Below, piece after piece: positions 45,102-58,182 of a stretch of DNA of 64,000 nt; position 1 is the stretch's first letter; each line of letters starts with the position of its first letter. The stretch spans positions 1,509,334-1,573,333 of the forward strand of contig MU004185.1 of the NCBI GenBank assembly GCA_010093605.1, written 5' to 3'. The position numbers were made by a program, and so were the translations under genes. This DNA comes from Lophium mytilinum (taxonomy: Eukaryota > Ascomycota > Dothideomycetes > Mytilinidiales > Mytilinidiaceae). The notes under the pieces were generated by a model. It made no database searches, was not told the DNA's origin, and saw only the letters and a program-made list of their open reading frames with translations.

Positions 45102-47109
45102 TCAGTGCACCCCATTCCCGTTTCCGTTCTTCTCTACCACGGCTTCACCCTTCCCCTCAGCCAACCCGAAGCTGTCCCTGACCGCAACCCCCACGCGCCT
45201 AATCGCCTCGGTGATGTTCTCGCTCGACGCCGCGCAGAACGTAGCGCGTAGGAACAGGGCTTCGGGCGACACGCTCTTGTCTGGAATGAACCAGGAGCCC
45301 TTCATCATGAGGGCGTTGTGCTCGATGATGTTGAGGTAGAGCGTGTCTTCGATATCAGTGATGGATTGGGCGGGGTATGAGGGGTGAGCACGGTGGTCTA
45401 TTCGGAGCCAGTGCTGGGATTTGTTAGTTTGCCGGTAGGGTGAAAGGAAAAGGGGTGAGATGGGATATGGGAAAGGGGCAATTTCGAAGTGAATTGTGTA
45501 ACCCCTGAATCCTGACGGTGGCTCGAGTAGGGAGTGCTTCAGTGAATTGGCCGTTGGCGGTTTTCACATACTCAAACCTAGAGCCACTCCGCACCTGCAC
45601 GGGCTAAGATTCAGAGCACCATATACCGCGCTTGGGAAAAATTGCGAGTGGAAGAGACGAAGAACTTACGAACATCCCCGCCATCGGCGGCACCCAACTC
45701 ACAACCTCCTTCGGGAGATATCTCTCACACGCCTCTAATATTACGCCCCTCCTCTTCGTATACTCCAATCGAATATGGATCAACCAATCCAAATACCCCT
45801 CATGTCCGAAATGCTCATCCAGCAGCTTGAACAGCACGAGCTGCGAAATCCCAGAAGGCCCCTGCGTAGACACATCCGCGTGCTTCGAGTACCGTGCTAT
45901 TACCTGCTCGCTCGCTGTGACCCAGCCAACTCGCGACCCCGGCGCGAGAACTTTCGAGAAAGAGTCTAGTCGCATGACGCGGCCGTCCACGTCCATGGAA
46001 AGGAGGCTGGGAACGAGGGACTCGAGGAATTCGTCGTGGGACGCTGGAGGTGGGACGTCTGGGGCGTTCGGGCCTGTGTAGGGCTGCATTTGCAGGAAGT
46101 AATAGGGCTCGTCTTCGAGGATGTAGAGATCGTGTTTTTGAGCTACCGCGTAGATGCCGCGCCGACGGGCAGCTCCCTGCGTTGCTCCTGTCGGGTTCTG
46201 GCCTGTGGGGACCGTGTAGAGAAGGAAAGGCTTGCGGGCACCACGGGCCACGGGGTCCCAGGTGGAGAGGATGTTATCGAGGGCATCGGGGAGCAAGCCT
46301 TCCGCATCCATAGGGACACCAACGACATGGACGCCCATAGGAGCCGCGGTTTCGACAGCGGTGGCGAAGGTGTACTCTTCGGACAGGATGAGGTCGCCAC
46401 GCTCAGCGAACATGCGTAGTGCAATATCGAGCCCGGAGGTGCTACCAATGGACAAAGTGCAGCTCCAGTCGGAGTACCGGGGGCTGTGCACCATTTCAGT
46501 GTGCTCAGTGACCCATCGTAGCAGCTGGGCGGAGCCACGGCCCTGGCCATAGTTGAAAGCGGTTGCAATGTCGAAAATGGATTTGTCTTCTGCGAGGTCG
46601 TGTTTGCCAGCGTGCAGCACAATGCCGGATTCCTTGGTTTCCTGCTCGGAGAAGTGGCCAATCTGGGGGACTTTGATCTCGAGGGATTCAAAGGGGAAGT
46701 AGTCACTTGATGGGAGCCCACCGCCTAGACTGAGGATGCCTGGTTTTGCCAGGTACTTTGCGGCTTGCTTCAGTGAGCTGCCCTCCCGAGAAGCAGACTC
46801 TTTGCTCAATCGGTCTAGGTTTGGTCAGTGACTGTTATCATGCTTCAGACTCCCTTCCCCCACTCCTGGATTACTACTCCTGGATTACTACTCACGGTCC
46901 CACGACTTCGCACTCGGCTTGTGGTCATGCTTATGATGACGAAACGTCTTAGCATCTGCGGCAGCAGCAACTCCCCATTGATTCTTCGCGCCCTTCTTCC
47001 GTCGACCATAGATATCATTGCTCTTAATATTCGCCTGTAGCGGATCCGGGAGCGTTACGCCCTGAGTGTCCGTGACGGCCGTGACCTCAATGGCGGCAGG
47101 TGGCGTCAT
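45102..47109 (-). CDS. aro8: Aro8-type aromatic / 2-aminoadipate aminotransferase (PLP, fold type I)
   Basis: This is a PLP-dependent transaminase for aromatic amino acids and/or 2-aminoadipate, cytosolic in yeast. Exons (minus) are 47109-46896, 46814-45670 and 45413-45102, giving 556 residues. The introns are 81 and 256 nt. The first join restores SWDHRLSKESASRE and the second restores MAGMFHWLRID, both family-typical. The fungal N-terminal extension PPAAIEV..DTQGVTLPDPL is present. Fold-type-I motifs are FNYGQGRGSAQLLRW, TVPTGQNPTG, EDEPYYFLQ, the PLP lysine in RLDSFSKVLAPGSRVGW, and the substrate-carboxylate Arg near LFLRATFC. The last 20 residues are Gly/Asn-rich. Intron 1 carries two direct copies of a 14-bp unit (GAGTAGTAATCCAG). 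Confidence 0.92.
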
Positions 47110-48262
47110 AGCAGGCTGTTCTTCCTCGTGGCTCAGAATCCAACTATAATTGCAGCTTTTGGTGAAATGTGTCACCACGCCTCACGGGGGGCACGGTGTC
47201 GTTTATGTACCAAAAAGAGGCCGGTGCGGTGTGCCACGCCCTGCACGCTACACACTGCACGCCCTTCGCGTCCTCTGGGAAGGGGGGCTAGCTGTTATCA
47301 GTGCCTGTTCCCCGCCTGCCTTATCAACCGATGTGGGGAAAGTGGTGGATCGGCGTTGCGTCCTCTGGGATATGCTGTCGGTTTTCTTTGTGGTGACTGG
47401 CGGTGCCTTGCAGCATTAGAGGGGAGCCACGGCGGGAACGTCTGCTTTTAGTATTCCGCTGGCCGGCTATTGGCGGGCCAGCCCATGACCAGCTAAATGC
47501 TCTTTAGTTTAGCATGTCATCCAACGTAGAAGGCGGAGGATGCGCACATGGGGACCTGGACTCTGATTGCGTCAAACCTGACCGCTTGCTCGCACTCGCC
47601 TCCAACGTCGTGGTTGTGGTGGGGTTCCGACGTCGGCGGATGAGAGTCCTGGAGTAGACGTCGAGTGTTACGCTATCAATCGCCTAGTGGGAGATCGTTT
47701 TGACGATAGGCTACAAACTGCCGCTTTGGGGTTGATTGCTTCTTGGGAGACCAGACTGTGTACATACAAGCAGGTACCGCGTGCTGTTTGGATTTGGTGT
47801 TCATGTTTGCGAGGCGGGGTAGAGTATTCTATACGTAATTGACCATACGATCAGAGGTATTCCTGCTAAGTGGAGGACTCGTAGGTCACGATACTTCGCA
47901 AATATCACGAATCACCAATAGGACCAAACCACCTAGTCATAGAAACGCAGCCAAGTGCCGCTCCGAAGCGTTGAGGTATTCGTCTCCCATCTGTCATTGC
48001 ACTAATTATGATTAACGTCTCTGTCCATACTCTTCGAGAAAACTCGCTACGCTGCCGTTCGCCTTTCGACAGCCCTTTTAGGACAAGGAAATGCCAACCC
48101 AAATGCAACATGCACGAAACACCGGCCCAATGCACCCATGATAATGCCATGATGCCCAGGTCTTAAAACAAAAAAAACGACATGTGAGTGGGAGAAGAGG
48201 AAGCGGAGCTAATATGCTGGAAATATGCAGACAGATTCCCCAGACCCGATGATGCAAACCCC
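47110..48262. other. intergenic
   Basis: About 1.15 kb separates the aminotransferase start from the 3' end of the Skt5-like gene. Frames up to 107 codons have no domain. It probably contains the aminotransferase promoter and the 3' untranslated region of the Skt5-like gene. Confidence 0.45.
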
Positions 48263-50430
48263 CTACATGACAATGCAATCCTTATCCTTGTCGTTACCCG
48301 CCTTTTTGATTTTGCCTCCCTTTTCCGTGGTAGGAGGGAGACCCGATTGCCCTGATGCTGCCTGCCGGATGATGGCTAGGCGTTGTTTTGCTCGTTCGTC
48401 GCCGTGGTCGGCGGCTTTAACGTACCAGACGTTGGCCTCGAGGGCGTCGCGTCGACAGCCGATGCCCATTTCTGTAAAATAGCCGCATGCGTACTCTGCT
48501 TTTGGAAGTCCTGGGAGTTGTTAGCGTGTAATCTTTACCATTGCCATTGGTTGATGTTCTGCTTACCATGCTCAGCAGCCTTCTTCGCCCATTCGTACGC
48601 TTCGTTTTCGTCCTTTTCCAACACTGGCTCGGCACCCACCATGTACCACGCGCACAGGTTCATCATAGCCTCGGGTATATCAGCCTGGGCTGCACAATTG
48701 TAGTAGTGCACGCTGAGTGCTGGATCTTTCGGACAGCAAAGAAGACCATGCTCGTACGCCTCGCCAAGCTTCAAAGCTGCCTGAGGATGTCCAAGCTCGG
48801 CCGCCTGGGTAAAGAGCTGCACCGCATAGATCTCGTCTTTGAAGATGTCCTCGCCGAATCCCGTCTCGTGCAACAATCCCAGCTCGTAAGGCGCAGTGTT
48901 GTACTGGGTGTCCGCCGATTCCGCAGCACGCTTCAGCCACTTCAGCCCCTCTCGGTACCGATTCACGAGGCCCATATCTCCTGTCAAACAGGCCTTGCCC
49001 AGCCTCGTTGCTGCTCCTGGGTGGTTCTTCGATGCAGCTGCTCGGTAGAATTGCACGGCCTTGGCGTAGTCCTTGCGACAGCCCCACCCGAATTCGTAGC
49101 ACAGAGCAGCGCGATAGCCAGCTTCAGCGTGTCCGTGTTTGCTGGCAGCAATGAAGAGTGGAAATGCTCGGTCGTAGTCGGGCTTGTCTTTGTTAAAGAG
49201 GCCCGACCCGTACCCGTCCCCGAGATAGTACTGCGCAAACGGATAACTCCGGTCGGCTAGCCTCTGGAGAATCTGTCGTGCCTCCCGAAGCATTTCAGCG
49301 GGGCTGAGACCATGGTCGTCAACCCCAGGGGGCGCGGCCCGGACCTCTTGCGCTACTTGCACCATAAATAGGGCAAATTCGTATTGAATGGCCAGGTCTT
49401 GTGTTTTCTTGACATTCGCCCGGTACATGTCCAATGTTTTCTTAGTATCAAGCAGTGACGCATTCGAGCCGACTGACTGCTTCAGCATAGCATTGCCGAA
49501 GTTGCCTGTAGGCGCCGCTTGCTGTGCATAGGGCACATTCAGCAGATCAATGTAGGATGTTGGGCGGCTTTCCGGCGACCTTCGATTGGCCGACTGTCCC
49601 CGAGCATAACTGACAGGCGACCCGTTCGGGGAGCCACCTGCAGACAGATGCGGCGAGTGCCGACCCCGCGCGTTCAAGTCTGCACCAAGCGTGTAGGCTG
49701 AACTGGGTCTGGGGATCGTGGTCCGTGGTAGTAGCGCGTCTGGCCTCTGGCTGTTCCGGTGCCCGCTGTTGTCGCTCGACGACGCGTGAGAGGACGCGCT
49801 GGGGGATTTCACACGATCAACGGGCTGCCTCACCGAAACAACAGGCACAGGGTTGGGCTCGTGATGATATTGCAATGGTGCGTAATTTTCTTGCGGCTGT
49901 TGGCCCTTGGAGCCAGGCGTGTGGAACGAGTCTGGTTCCTCGTCGTTGAAACCGTCGTCCAGAGGTACACTGTATACTGAATCCAGGTCCGCAACATGTG
50001 AATGTCGTGAATTGTACGCCACGTTGTTCACGTTCAGCTGCCGAAACGGTATATTCTGGGTGGTTGGGAACGAGGCTCCCATGTCCGTGGGTCGTGATGG
50101 GTCCGCAGTGTAAGCTTCTCTTGACGCGTTCCGAGAGTGTGGTCCAGAGCTCGGAGATAACGACGATCCAGACTGTCTCGACGAGCGGCCATCACTCGCG
50201 TCTCTTGAATAATTGTCCCCTTTGTACGGTGACGCACCCTGCAAGACAATCGACGGTTGTTCCGGAGACGCTCCCACGGGCTTCCGCCGCAAACTCTGGG
50301 AGCGGCTTTCCGGACTTCCATCTTGTTGCTCCGCTGGACTCGTCGCTTGCGGTGTGTAGATGTCGGGTATTTGTGGTACTGCGGGCAGAGGCCTGCTGTG
50401 TACTACCGGCGAGCCATCTGAGTAGCCCAT
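48263..50430 (-). CDS. skt5: chitin synthase activator Skt5/Chs4-type, Sel1-repeat protein with CAAX box
   Basis: In yeast, Skt5/Chs4 activates and localises chitin synthase III (Chs3) at the plasma membrane and bud neck. Exons (minus) are 50430-48567 and 48510-48263, giving 703 residues, with a 56-nt intron. The first 330 residues are Pro/Ser-rich and disordered. About seven Sel1-like repeats follow, for example AFPLFIAASKHGHAEAGYRA, AVQFYRAAASKNHPGAATRL, AVQLFTQAAELGHPQAALKL and NVWYVKAADHGDERAKQRL. The protein ends in a lysine-rich segment and CIVM, a CAAX farnesylation/prenylation signal as in yeast Chs4. It is head to head with the class IV chitin synthase that such activators regulate, with start codons 2.5 kb apart. 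Confidence 0.9.
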
Positions 50431-52947
50431 GGTAAAGATTTACAGGCTGCAAAGCTGGTGAATTCAGAATCCGTTTCACTAGGCTGCAGACTTCCTTCAC
50501 GCTCTAGTTTCGGCGGAACTCTTGGGATTGGGTGGGTGGCGGTGTGTAGGTTCGAAGGATGAAGAGTGGTGGTTAGGCTGCGTCTGGGACGACCAGATGT
50601 CGACAATTGTAGGTAAAATCCCCACCGTGGGGTACTGTAAGCTACGGATCGTCAGCGCACTGCATTCACTTGCTTGTCAGGCGGCAGTATAAGGAGCGCG
50701 AAGGACGGTTGGGGAGGGGGCCGGGGATGTATGCGGCAGGCTGGCAGTGCATCGCCCCGCAGTGAATAGCCGGGATGGGTCTGAACACACCTGGAAAGCT
50801 GGGTGACAGGATCTGGAGGGAGGCCTTAAAACAACGTGTTGTATAAGAAGAAGGGTCAAGGCTGGAGGGACCCTGGCGTCGACGGTCGGAATTGGCCTGG
50901 GAGGGCTTTGTGAGCAACCCCACAGAATGGCTTTTTCTTTCTCGTACTACTAGTACGTTTGCGCGGCGCTGACGGGCTCGATCTTCGACAGGCCTGGATA
51001 TGCAGGGCTCCTGCTTAGGCAACTAGGTCCTAGGGGTGTCGCACTCCGCTTGTAAAGGTGCGCCCCGTCCCCTATTTGTTCCTCTTTACGTGACTCGGGG
51101 TGGGCCTGCGGCGTTAAGCACGGCGTCACGGAAGTTGGACGAACGAGGCAATTCGGCGCAACAGAAGTTCAGCGCGGCGGCAGCGCATGGAAGACGAGCA
51201 ATTGGGGGCCAAGGGGGGGCCAGAGAAGTGATACATGGGTGCATAGTGGGCTTGGGGCAGTGTTTATACGGCCGTCGACGGCGCTTGAGACACCTCGCTG
51301 AGTGTCCGCATAAGGCAGTCGTGGCTTTCTGCGGCCGCTCTCGTCAGAAACCAGCCCTGGAGGCCGACTGCTTCCGCGGTTGGTCTTGGTCACGGCTTGC
51401 ACAGAGGGAAGAATAGGAGGGGTGGGGGGGGAGGCGGAATGCGGCAGCTCGATGTGTGCGTCGAGGAATGCTGTTGATTGGCATCTTCACCCGCCCCCAG
51501 TTTTCCCGCCCATCACCATCACCACGGCTGTTCTGACGGCACCTCAGCCGTGCCCGTGGAGGAGGCCCTCAGGGTTACAGCACGTCCTGCCTCTCGGAAC
51601 CGGCAGCGCTCGCTTCAGGGCTGGACTGGCGCAAGTTGCGGTCTGCTCTCGAAGGTTGGAGGTTAGCCGCGTTATGCAACTCCAAGCGTCGAAGTGCCAA
51701 TAGCGGCGATGGTAGACGTCAGGCGGACGGGCGTGAGGCACGAGTAGTCAGAGCGTGCTCCCAGCGATCTGGCTGGCACTCGATGCGAGAAATTGCCCGT
51801 CTGGCTCCACGATCCGGCAGAAAGTGAATCGCAAACGGCCCGGACGGAGCGCCCCAGCGAATGACAGCCAGCGCGCATAAATAGGCACAGGCACTACGCC
51901 ATGGCGAATCTGGCTGGGGAGGCGTCTCTGGCGGTGTCTGGATCACGGCCGCCTCGTGGCAGAAGACAGCTGTCTGCTGGGCGCTGTTGATGAGGTGTTG
52001 CATACGCAGGTACCTGTGACTGTATATAAATCGGATAGAGTATAGAGGCTGGCCACATATTCAGGGGCCAGGGGCGGATACGACGGGAGCATTTGACAAT
52101 TCGACGCCGCGTGACGTGATGTCTGTCGGTTGAAGCGGTGCCTGTGCTGCTCAGGGACCAAGGGACGCTCTCTCGCGACAGGGAGAGCCCGACTCCGGCG
52201 CCGTTTGAGCGCAGCTGTAGGCTTCTGCATGCGCGGCAGCCGGCAGGAAAGGTCCGCTGCTGCAGACCGCGATACCGTGACACGCTTCAAGCAGGCGGAT
52301 CGCGGTGGTGAAGTCAACACCAAGAAGTCGATGGTTCCCGCCAGCCTGTGACGGGCTAGAAGCACGCCGTCTTTGATCCATCGCTCGGACAACCGACGCG
52401 GTCCCTAAATAGCATTGGTGCGGGGATCTGGCTGCGCCGCGGCCGCCAATTCGCCTCCCAATTCGCTCGATTCGCTGCAGCTTTTCTCTGCCATCCAGGG
52501 GCTGTTTGGCCCTCCGCTGTCCCTCTCCTTCACCCCATCGCTGCCTGTGTTTGGGCGGCCTAAGTCCTCCAAGTTTGTTGTTTCGACGCTCGTTCTGTGC
52601 CACTGCGCCTGCCACCATCGTTCACCGTGCCTGCCTACACAGGTACTTTCTTCACCATTCGCTACTGCTGTGCACTCAGCCTGGTGCCGCCAACTTCTCC
52701 CAAAACATCACCTGCTACGCCGCTCGCCGTCGGAGGCCTCACGCCTCACACTTCGCCCGGCTCCCCATTTCTCACTTCTGACCCTCGTTTGCCCGTGGGG
52801 TCTGCCACGCCTCTGCTGAGGCTGTGAGCGCTGTTCGTGGTCAGGCCGACTTAGCCTGACGGGTGCTCGCTAGGTGGGCAGCCCTCACTTTTACTCGAAC
52901 AAGCTTTGTTTGCGGAATTTGACTGACCCTGCATTCCTTGCAGCATC
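50431..52947. promoter_or_regulatory. shared divergent upstream region of skt5-like and chitin synthase genes
   Basis: About 2.5 kb of GC-rich DNA lies between outward-facing start codons. Overlapping frames of 60-155 codons occur on both strands, none with a domain, and some may be short upstream frames in long leaders. No transposon or repeat is recognised. The length is large for this window and suggests long 5' leaders or extensive regulatory sequence. Confidence 0.5.
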
Positions 52948-55900
52948 ATGTCTCTACCACAGCGACCCAACGCTACGTCTCCGAAGCATGACCAGCGACA
53001 TGTCTACCGAGACTCTCCCTCGCGTCGCCGGCGGCCCTCCGACCTCGAAGGCCGACACCAGTCCACCTCCTCCTACCCCAAGCCTCCTCCATCACCGGGC
53101 ACACCAGGAACGCCCGGCCAGCGCGATAGAGATCCGATGATGTCTGCACAAAGAGGTGGAGGGAGCGGCGATCTGGGGAGGAAACGCAGTCTGATCAGGC
53201 CGGAGCGCAACCGTATCGATCCCGACCATCCTAATTATTACTACCGAAAACACGCCCAAAACATGGCTGTGCAGCCTTCAACGACCGGAAACGAGCCAGC
53301 TTTGGAGGATCACATTGAAGCTGAGACCATCAGCTCCGAAAGCACGTACATGAAGCCATCACAGCACGCCCACCACAACTCCTCGGCCCAATACACCGAC
53401 AAATCTGCTCCTTTAGACGATGACACTCTCTTCGAGAACCGCCCACAGCGGAAGCTCACAAGAAGCAAGACGATGGAGAACCTTGAAAAGCAGCGTCAAA
53501 AGGATAGAGACTCTGTGCGGCCACCTAGTCTCTGGAATGTCTATTGTGCCGTTATTACCTTCTGGGCCCCCGATGCCATTCTCCGCTGTTTTGGAAAGGT
53601 GCAGAAAGCACAGCAGCGCGCATGGAGGGAAAAGATGGGCCTCGTCAGTATCATCCTCTTGATATGTACCTTCGTCGGATATCTTACCTTCGGCTTCACC
53701 GCAACGGTATGTCCGAATGGAGGAGGGGAACGATTAAGGATCAATCACGTCGACTCGGGTTTCATGATTATCCACGGTCAAGCGTACGATCTTGCCGAGT
53801 CTCAACATCCATGGGTCAGGGGCATTCCCGAAAATGCCAATGTTCTCTTCGACTTGCCCGAGAAGCACGGCGGACAGGATGCAAGCTTCCTTTTCCAAAA
53901 TGTCAACGGTGCCTGCAAAGGCTTGATCACTCTGGCCGAAGGTTCCGACGTTCCGACAAACAACAACAAGGATCTGGCCTGGTATTTCCCATGCAATACA
54001 TTCAACCAAGATGGATCCACCAAGCCTAATATGTCATACCCATATTATCTTGGATACGCATGCCACACTTCATCCAAGTCTCGCGATGCTTTCTGGGACC
54101 TTAACTCCGCCGGTGATGTCTTTTTCACCTGGGACGATATTAGAAACTCAAGCCGGAATCTGATGGTATGGGGCTCAGACGTGCTGGACCTGGATCTTCT
54201 CGAGTGGTTCAACAAGACTCAGGTCAGCGTCCCAGCTAAATTCGATGAGATCCGGAACAATCCTGCGGTTCGCGGTATAGATGTAACGCGATCGTTCTCC
54301 TCGAGTTACGAAAAGCAGGTTGCCCGATGCTTCACCGAGATTATCAAGGTCGGATCCATCGACACGGCCACAATCGGATGCATTGCCTCTAAGGTTGTGC
54401 TCTATGTTTCGCTCGTATTCATTCTCGCTATCGTTGTTGCCAAATTCATATTAGCGCTCTCGTTTCAGTGGTTTCTAAGCAAGAAATTCGCAGCTGATAA
54501 AACCTCACTTGGGACGGATTCAAAGAAGAGGAACCAGCAGATTGAGGAATGGAGTGATGATATCTATCGCCCTCCGCCAAAGCTCAACGACCCTGCCGGC
54601 ACTCCTGATAGGTCCAGCAAACGCGGTAGCCAGTTTTTCCCAACTCAGTCCAGGTTTACCAGCCCCTATGCGGTTGAGAAGATGTCGGCAAAGAACCGCC
54701 CACCTCCGACTACCATGACCAGCCAAAGCTCCACTGCGCGTCTTCTTTCCGCGAATCCAATGTACAACAAAATCAACAACAGTCAAGGCACTTTACCGAC
54801 CTTTGATGGGAAAATGTCAATGGGGGAGAGCAGATCTAGTGTGATGCTTTCAGGGACCACCGAGCAAAGATACTCAAGCGCTGTCGGCGAAAGTGAAGGC
54901 CCTGGACCCGCCGGATTCATCCACGAAGCTGTTGTTCCCCAACCACCTCCGGAATGGCAACCTTTCGGCTACCCGCTCGCTCACGCAATTTGTCTCGTTA
55001 CCGCCTACTCTGAAGGTGCCGATGGTCTTCGAACAACCCTAGACTCGGTTGCCGTTACGGATTACCCAAATAGCCACAAGCTTCTCCTAGTCATCTGTGA
55101 TGGTATGATTAAAGGCAAAGGGGAGGAGCTGTCAACTCCAGAGATTGCCCTTGCTATGATGAAGGACCACGCCATTCTCCCGCATGAAGTGCAAGCGTTC
55201 TCGTACGTTGCGGTGGCTAGCGGCTCGAAGCGACACAACATGGCTAAGATCTACTCCGGTTTCTACGATTACGGCGACAACTCCTTGATCCCGCTCGACA
55301 AGCAGCACCGCGTCCCAATGATGGTTGTTGTTAAGACGGGAACGCCGGACGAGGCCAAGAAGAGCAAGCCTGGAAACCGTGGCAAGCGAGACAGCCAGAT
55401 CATCTTGATGTCATTCCTGCAGAAAGTCATGTTCGACGAGCGCATGACGGAGCTCGAGTTTGAAATGTTCAACGGTATCTGGAAGATTACTGGCATATCG
55501 CCCGACTTTTACGAGATTGTGCTCATGGTGGATGCCGATACGAAGGTGTTCAACGACAGCTTGACGCATATGGTGTCGGCAATGGTCAAGGACCCCGAAA
55601 TCATGGGACTCTGCGGCGAAACCAAGATTGCCAATAAGCGAGAGTCGTGGGTGACGATGATCCAGGTGTTTGAGTAAGTTGATTGGACATGGGTGCGAGG
55701 GTGTCACTAACAATGCTAGGTACTTTATCTCTCATCATTTGTCGAAGTCGTTCGAGTCAGTGTTCGGCGGTGTAACCTGTCTGCCCGGGTGCTTCTGCAT
55801 GTATCGCATCAAGGCTCCCAAGGGGGGGCAGAACTACTGGGTCCCGATCCTGGCCAACCCGGATGTGGTCGAGCATTACTCGGAGAACGTGGTGGACACG

Positions 55901-56755
55901 TTGCACAAGAAGAACCTGCTTCTTCTAGGCGAGGATCGATACTTGTCGACGTTAATGCTGAAGACGTTCCCGAAGCGGAAGCAGGTGTTTGTCCCGCAGG
56001 CTGTATGCAAGACGACGGTGCCTGAGAAGTTCAGCGTGCTCCTCTCGCAGCGCCGGCGATGGATCAACAGCACGGTCCACAACCTGATGGAGCTAGTGCT
56101 TGTGCGTGATCTCTGCGGCACTTTCTGCTTCAGCATGCAGTTTGTCGTGTTCATTGAGCTGGTGGGGACACTCGTCCTCCCGGCTGCCATTGCATTCACT
56201 CTCTATCTCAGTAAGATCGCCATTCACGTTTTCATATCACGTGCTAACAGTATCCAGTTGCGATCTCGATCAAGGCGGGCATCGAGCACACAGCGGCGCC
56301 CGTGATCCCCCTAGTCCTGCTCGCGCTCATTCTCGGTCTCCCGGCGGTGCTCATTGTCCTGACAGCACATCGGTGGTCGTACGTGGCGTGGATGCTGGTC
56401 TACCTCTGCTCGCTGCCGATCTGGAATTTTGTGCTGCCGACGTACTCGTACTGGAAGTTTGACGACTTCAGCTGGGGCGACACGCGCAAGACGGCGGGGG
56501 AGAAGACGAAGAAGGGGGGCCTGGAGTATGAGGGCGAGTTTGACAGCAGCAAGATCACGATGCGACGGTGGCATGACTTCGAGGCCGGTAAGCAAACCCT
56601 GATGCATGTCCGATGCTGCAGTTGCTGACAGTGGGAACACAGAACGCAGGCTCAAGGCGCCGAGCGGAGGCAACGGGTGGTCGCAGCAGTCGACGACGGC
56701 GGCGGGCACCTGGCCCCTGCAACAGCATGCAAGCGACTCGTACTTTGAGAACTGA
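52948..56755 (+). CDS. class IV chitin synthase (yeast Chs3-type)
   Basis: This is a family 2 glycosyltransferase that polymerises UDP-GlcNAc into chitin at the plasma membrane. Exons are 52948-55673, 55720-56210, 56258-56587 and 56643-56755, giving 1219 residues. The introns are 46, 47 and 55 nt. A hydrophilic N-terminus of about 190 residues is followed by early membrane segments ([17 protein letters not shown]). A cytochrome-b5-like extracytoplasmic region comes next, then another helix ([20 protein letters not shown]). Catalytic motifs are DADT (862-865), CLPGCF, EDRYL (980-984) and QRRRW (1019-1023). C-terminal helices ([17 protein letters not shown] and neighbours) close the channel domain. 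The absence of a myosin head and the presence of the Chs3-like N-terminal half fit class IV. The Skt5-like activator gene is its divergent neighbour. Confidence 0.94.
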
Positions 56756-58182
56756 GGTCCCGCGGGCCTGGTGGCGTCGGGAGGCCAACGGGCAGCGCGG
56801 ACGGGAGAGGAGCCGCGGGGGGGGGAGCTGTTGCATTACTGTATTACCGTGGCCGTGGTTGTTCTGCATTGCTCGGGGTTAAATGTGCATTGATAGGCCT
56901 GGACGGCGTTTTTGGATCCCTGTAGATGGAGGTTCTGCGTCGGCGGTCCCTGTATAGCGGGCGCGTCGTTTGCAATGGTAATCTGTGCTAGAATGCGTGC
57001 TAGAGGGCTGCTGTGCCTGTGCGGTGATGCATCGTGGTGCTGGAGTGATGTGAGGCCGCCGTTCGACTAGGTTGTCCCTGAGGCCACGGCCTGCGAAACT
57101 GGCTGTCGTGGAGACTTCTGACGCCAACGGGCGCGTCGGGCGGCCACGGGCAGGGCGTCGGCTGGGTGTGTTTTAAGACGTGTCACACGCAAGGCACACG
57201 ATCAGAGCGAGCAGCTGCAGAGCCCGCTGGAAAGAGGCTGACAGTCGGCGCTGGCACTCGCTTCGACCAGTGCCATTCAGCGTGCCGGCCGCGTTGTCGC
57301 ACAGCGCGGCTTGAGCAGCGCCGGCCCTGTGACCGGCTGCTTTCGTCGAGCCCGCTGGAGAGAGCCATTTATCGCGCCCGGGGCAGCGCAGTCGAAGGGA
57401 AGCGTGTTGGAGCGTGGAGGGAGGCCCTGCTGTCCTACCTACCAACCGAGGCCTTGAGCTCCCCGCCTCTTTCTACTCCACCAACTCTCACTGTGATACA
57501 GACACCGTGGTGCGCCGTTGCCGACCACGTTGTCCACACTCCCTGACCGACTCGACTGGGCCATGAAACGAGCCCGCCATCAGACTCAGTGCCCACAAAC
57601 CCTCCACACCTGACGCCGCGAGCCCGCCGACTGGAGACACCGAGAGAGGCACCTCCGACCTCAATTACAGCTTCACTGCCCGCCCACGCCACTGCAAGTC
57701 CCCCCGTTGCTGCACGCAATACCCACCAGTCCCGCGCACAGGCTCTGACACGCTGCAGCCTCTCCGAGCCGCAATCTGGGGCATATATTGGGCGACACAG
57801 GCCTCGCATCCGGCATATGAAAGCTCGCCGCTGCTCCGTCAGTACGCGGGAGAACCGTGCAGCAACCTGAATTAAGCCTCACCATACGCCCCTCGCCGCT
57901 CTCTCCAAGTACGCCCTGGCGCTCTGCTGGATGCCCCAAGCCGTCGGCGCGAGCTGGGAGGTCTGCGCCCTACCGTCTGAACAGACCGCGCATTGCGTGC
58001 CCTTCCAGAAGCTTGCACATACACGGCATCACCACCCCCGCGTCACCCTCCGACGTGGATACCCTCGCCACGGCGCCACACCTGGGGCAGCATACACTGG
58101 CAGTCGGTGTCGTGATATAAGACAGCACTGCCGGTGACCTGCCTCACGTCCGACCCCTCCTTCCGCCTTGGACCCTGCACAC
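56756..58182. other. intergenic
   Basis: About 1.4 kb of GC-rich DNA lies between the chitin synthase and the WD40 gene. Overlapping frames up to 126 codons have no domain. It probably holds the WD40 gene's promoter and leader. Confidence 0.45.

Noticed and set aside
50431-52947. Several 100-155 codon frames between skt5 and the chitin synthase
   Set aside because: No domains, both strands and all frames equally open, typical of GC-rich upstream DNA.
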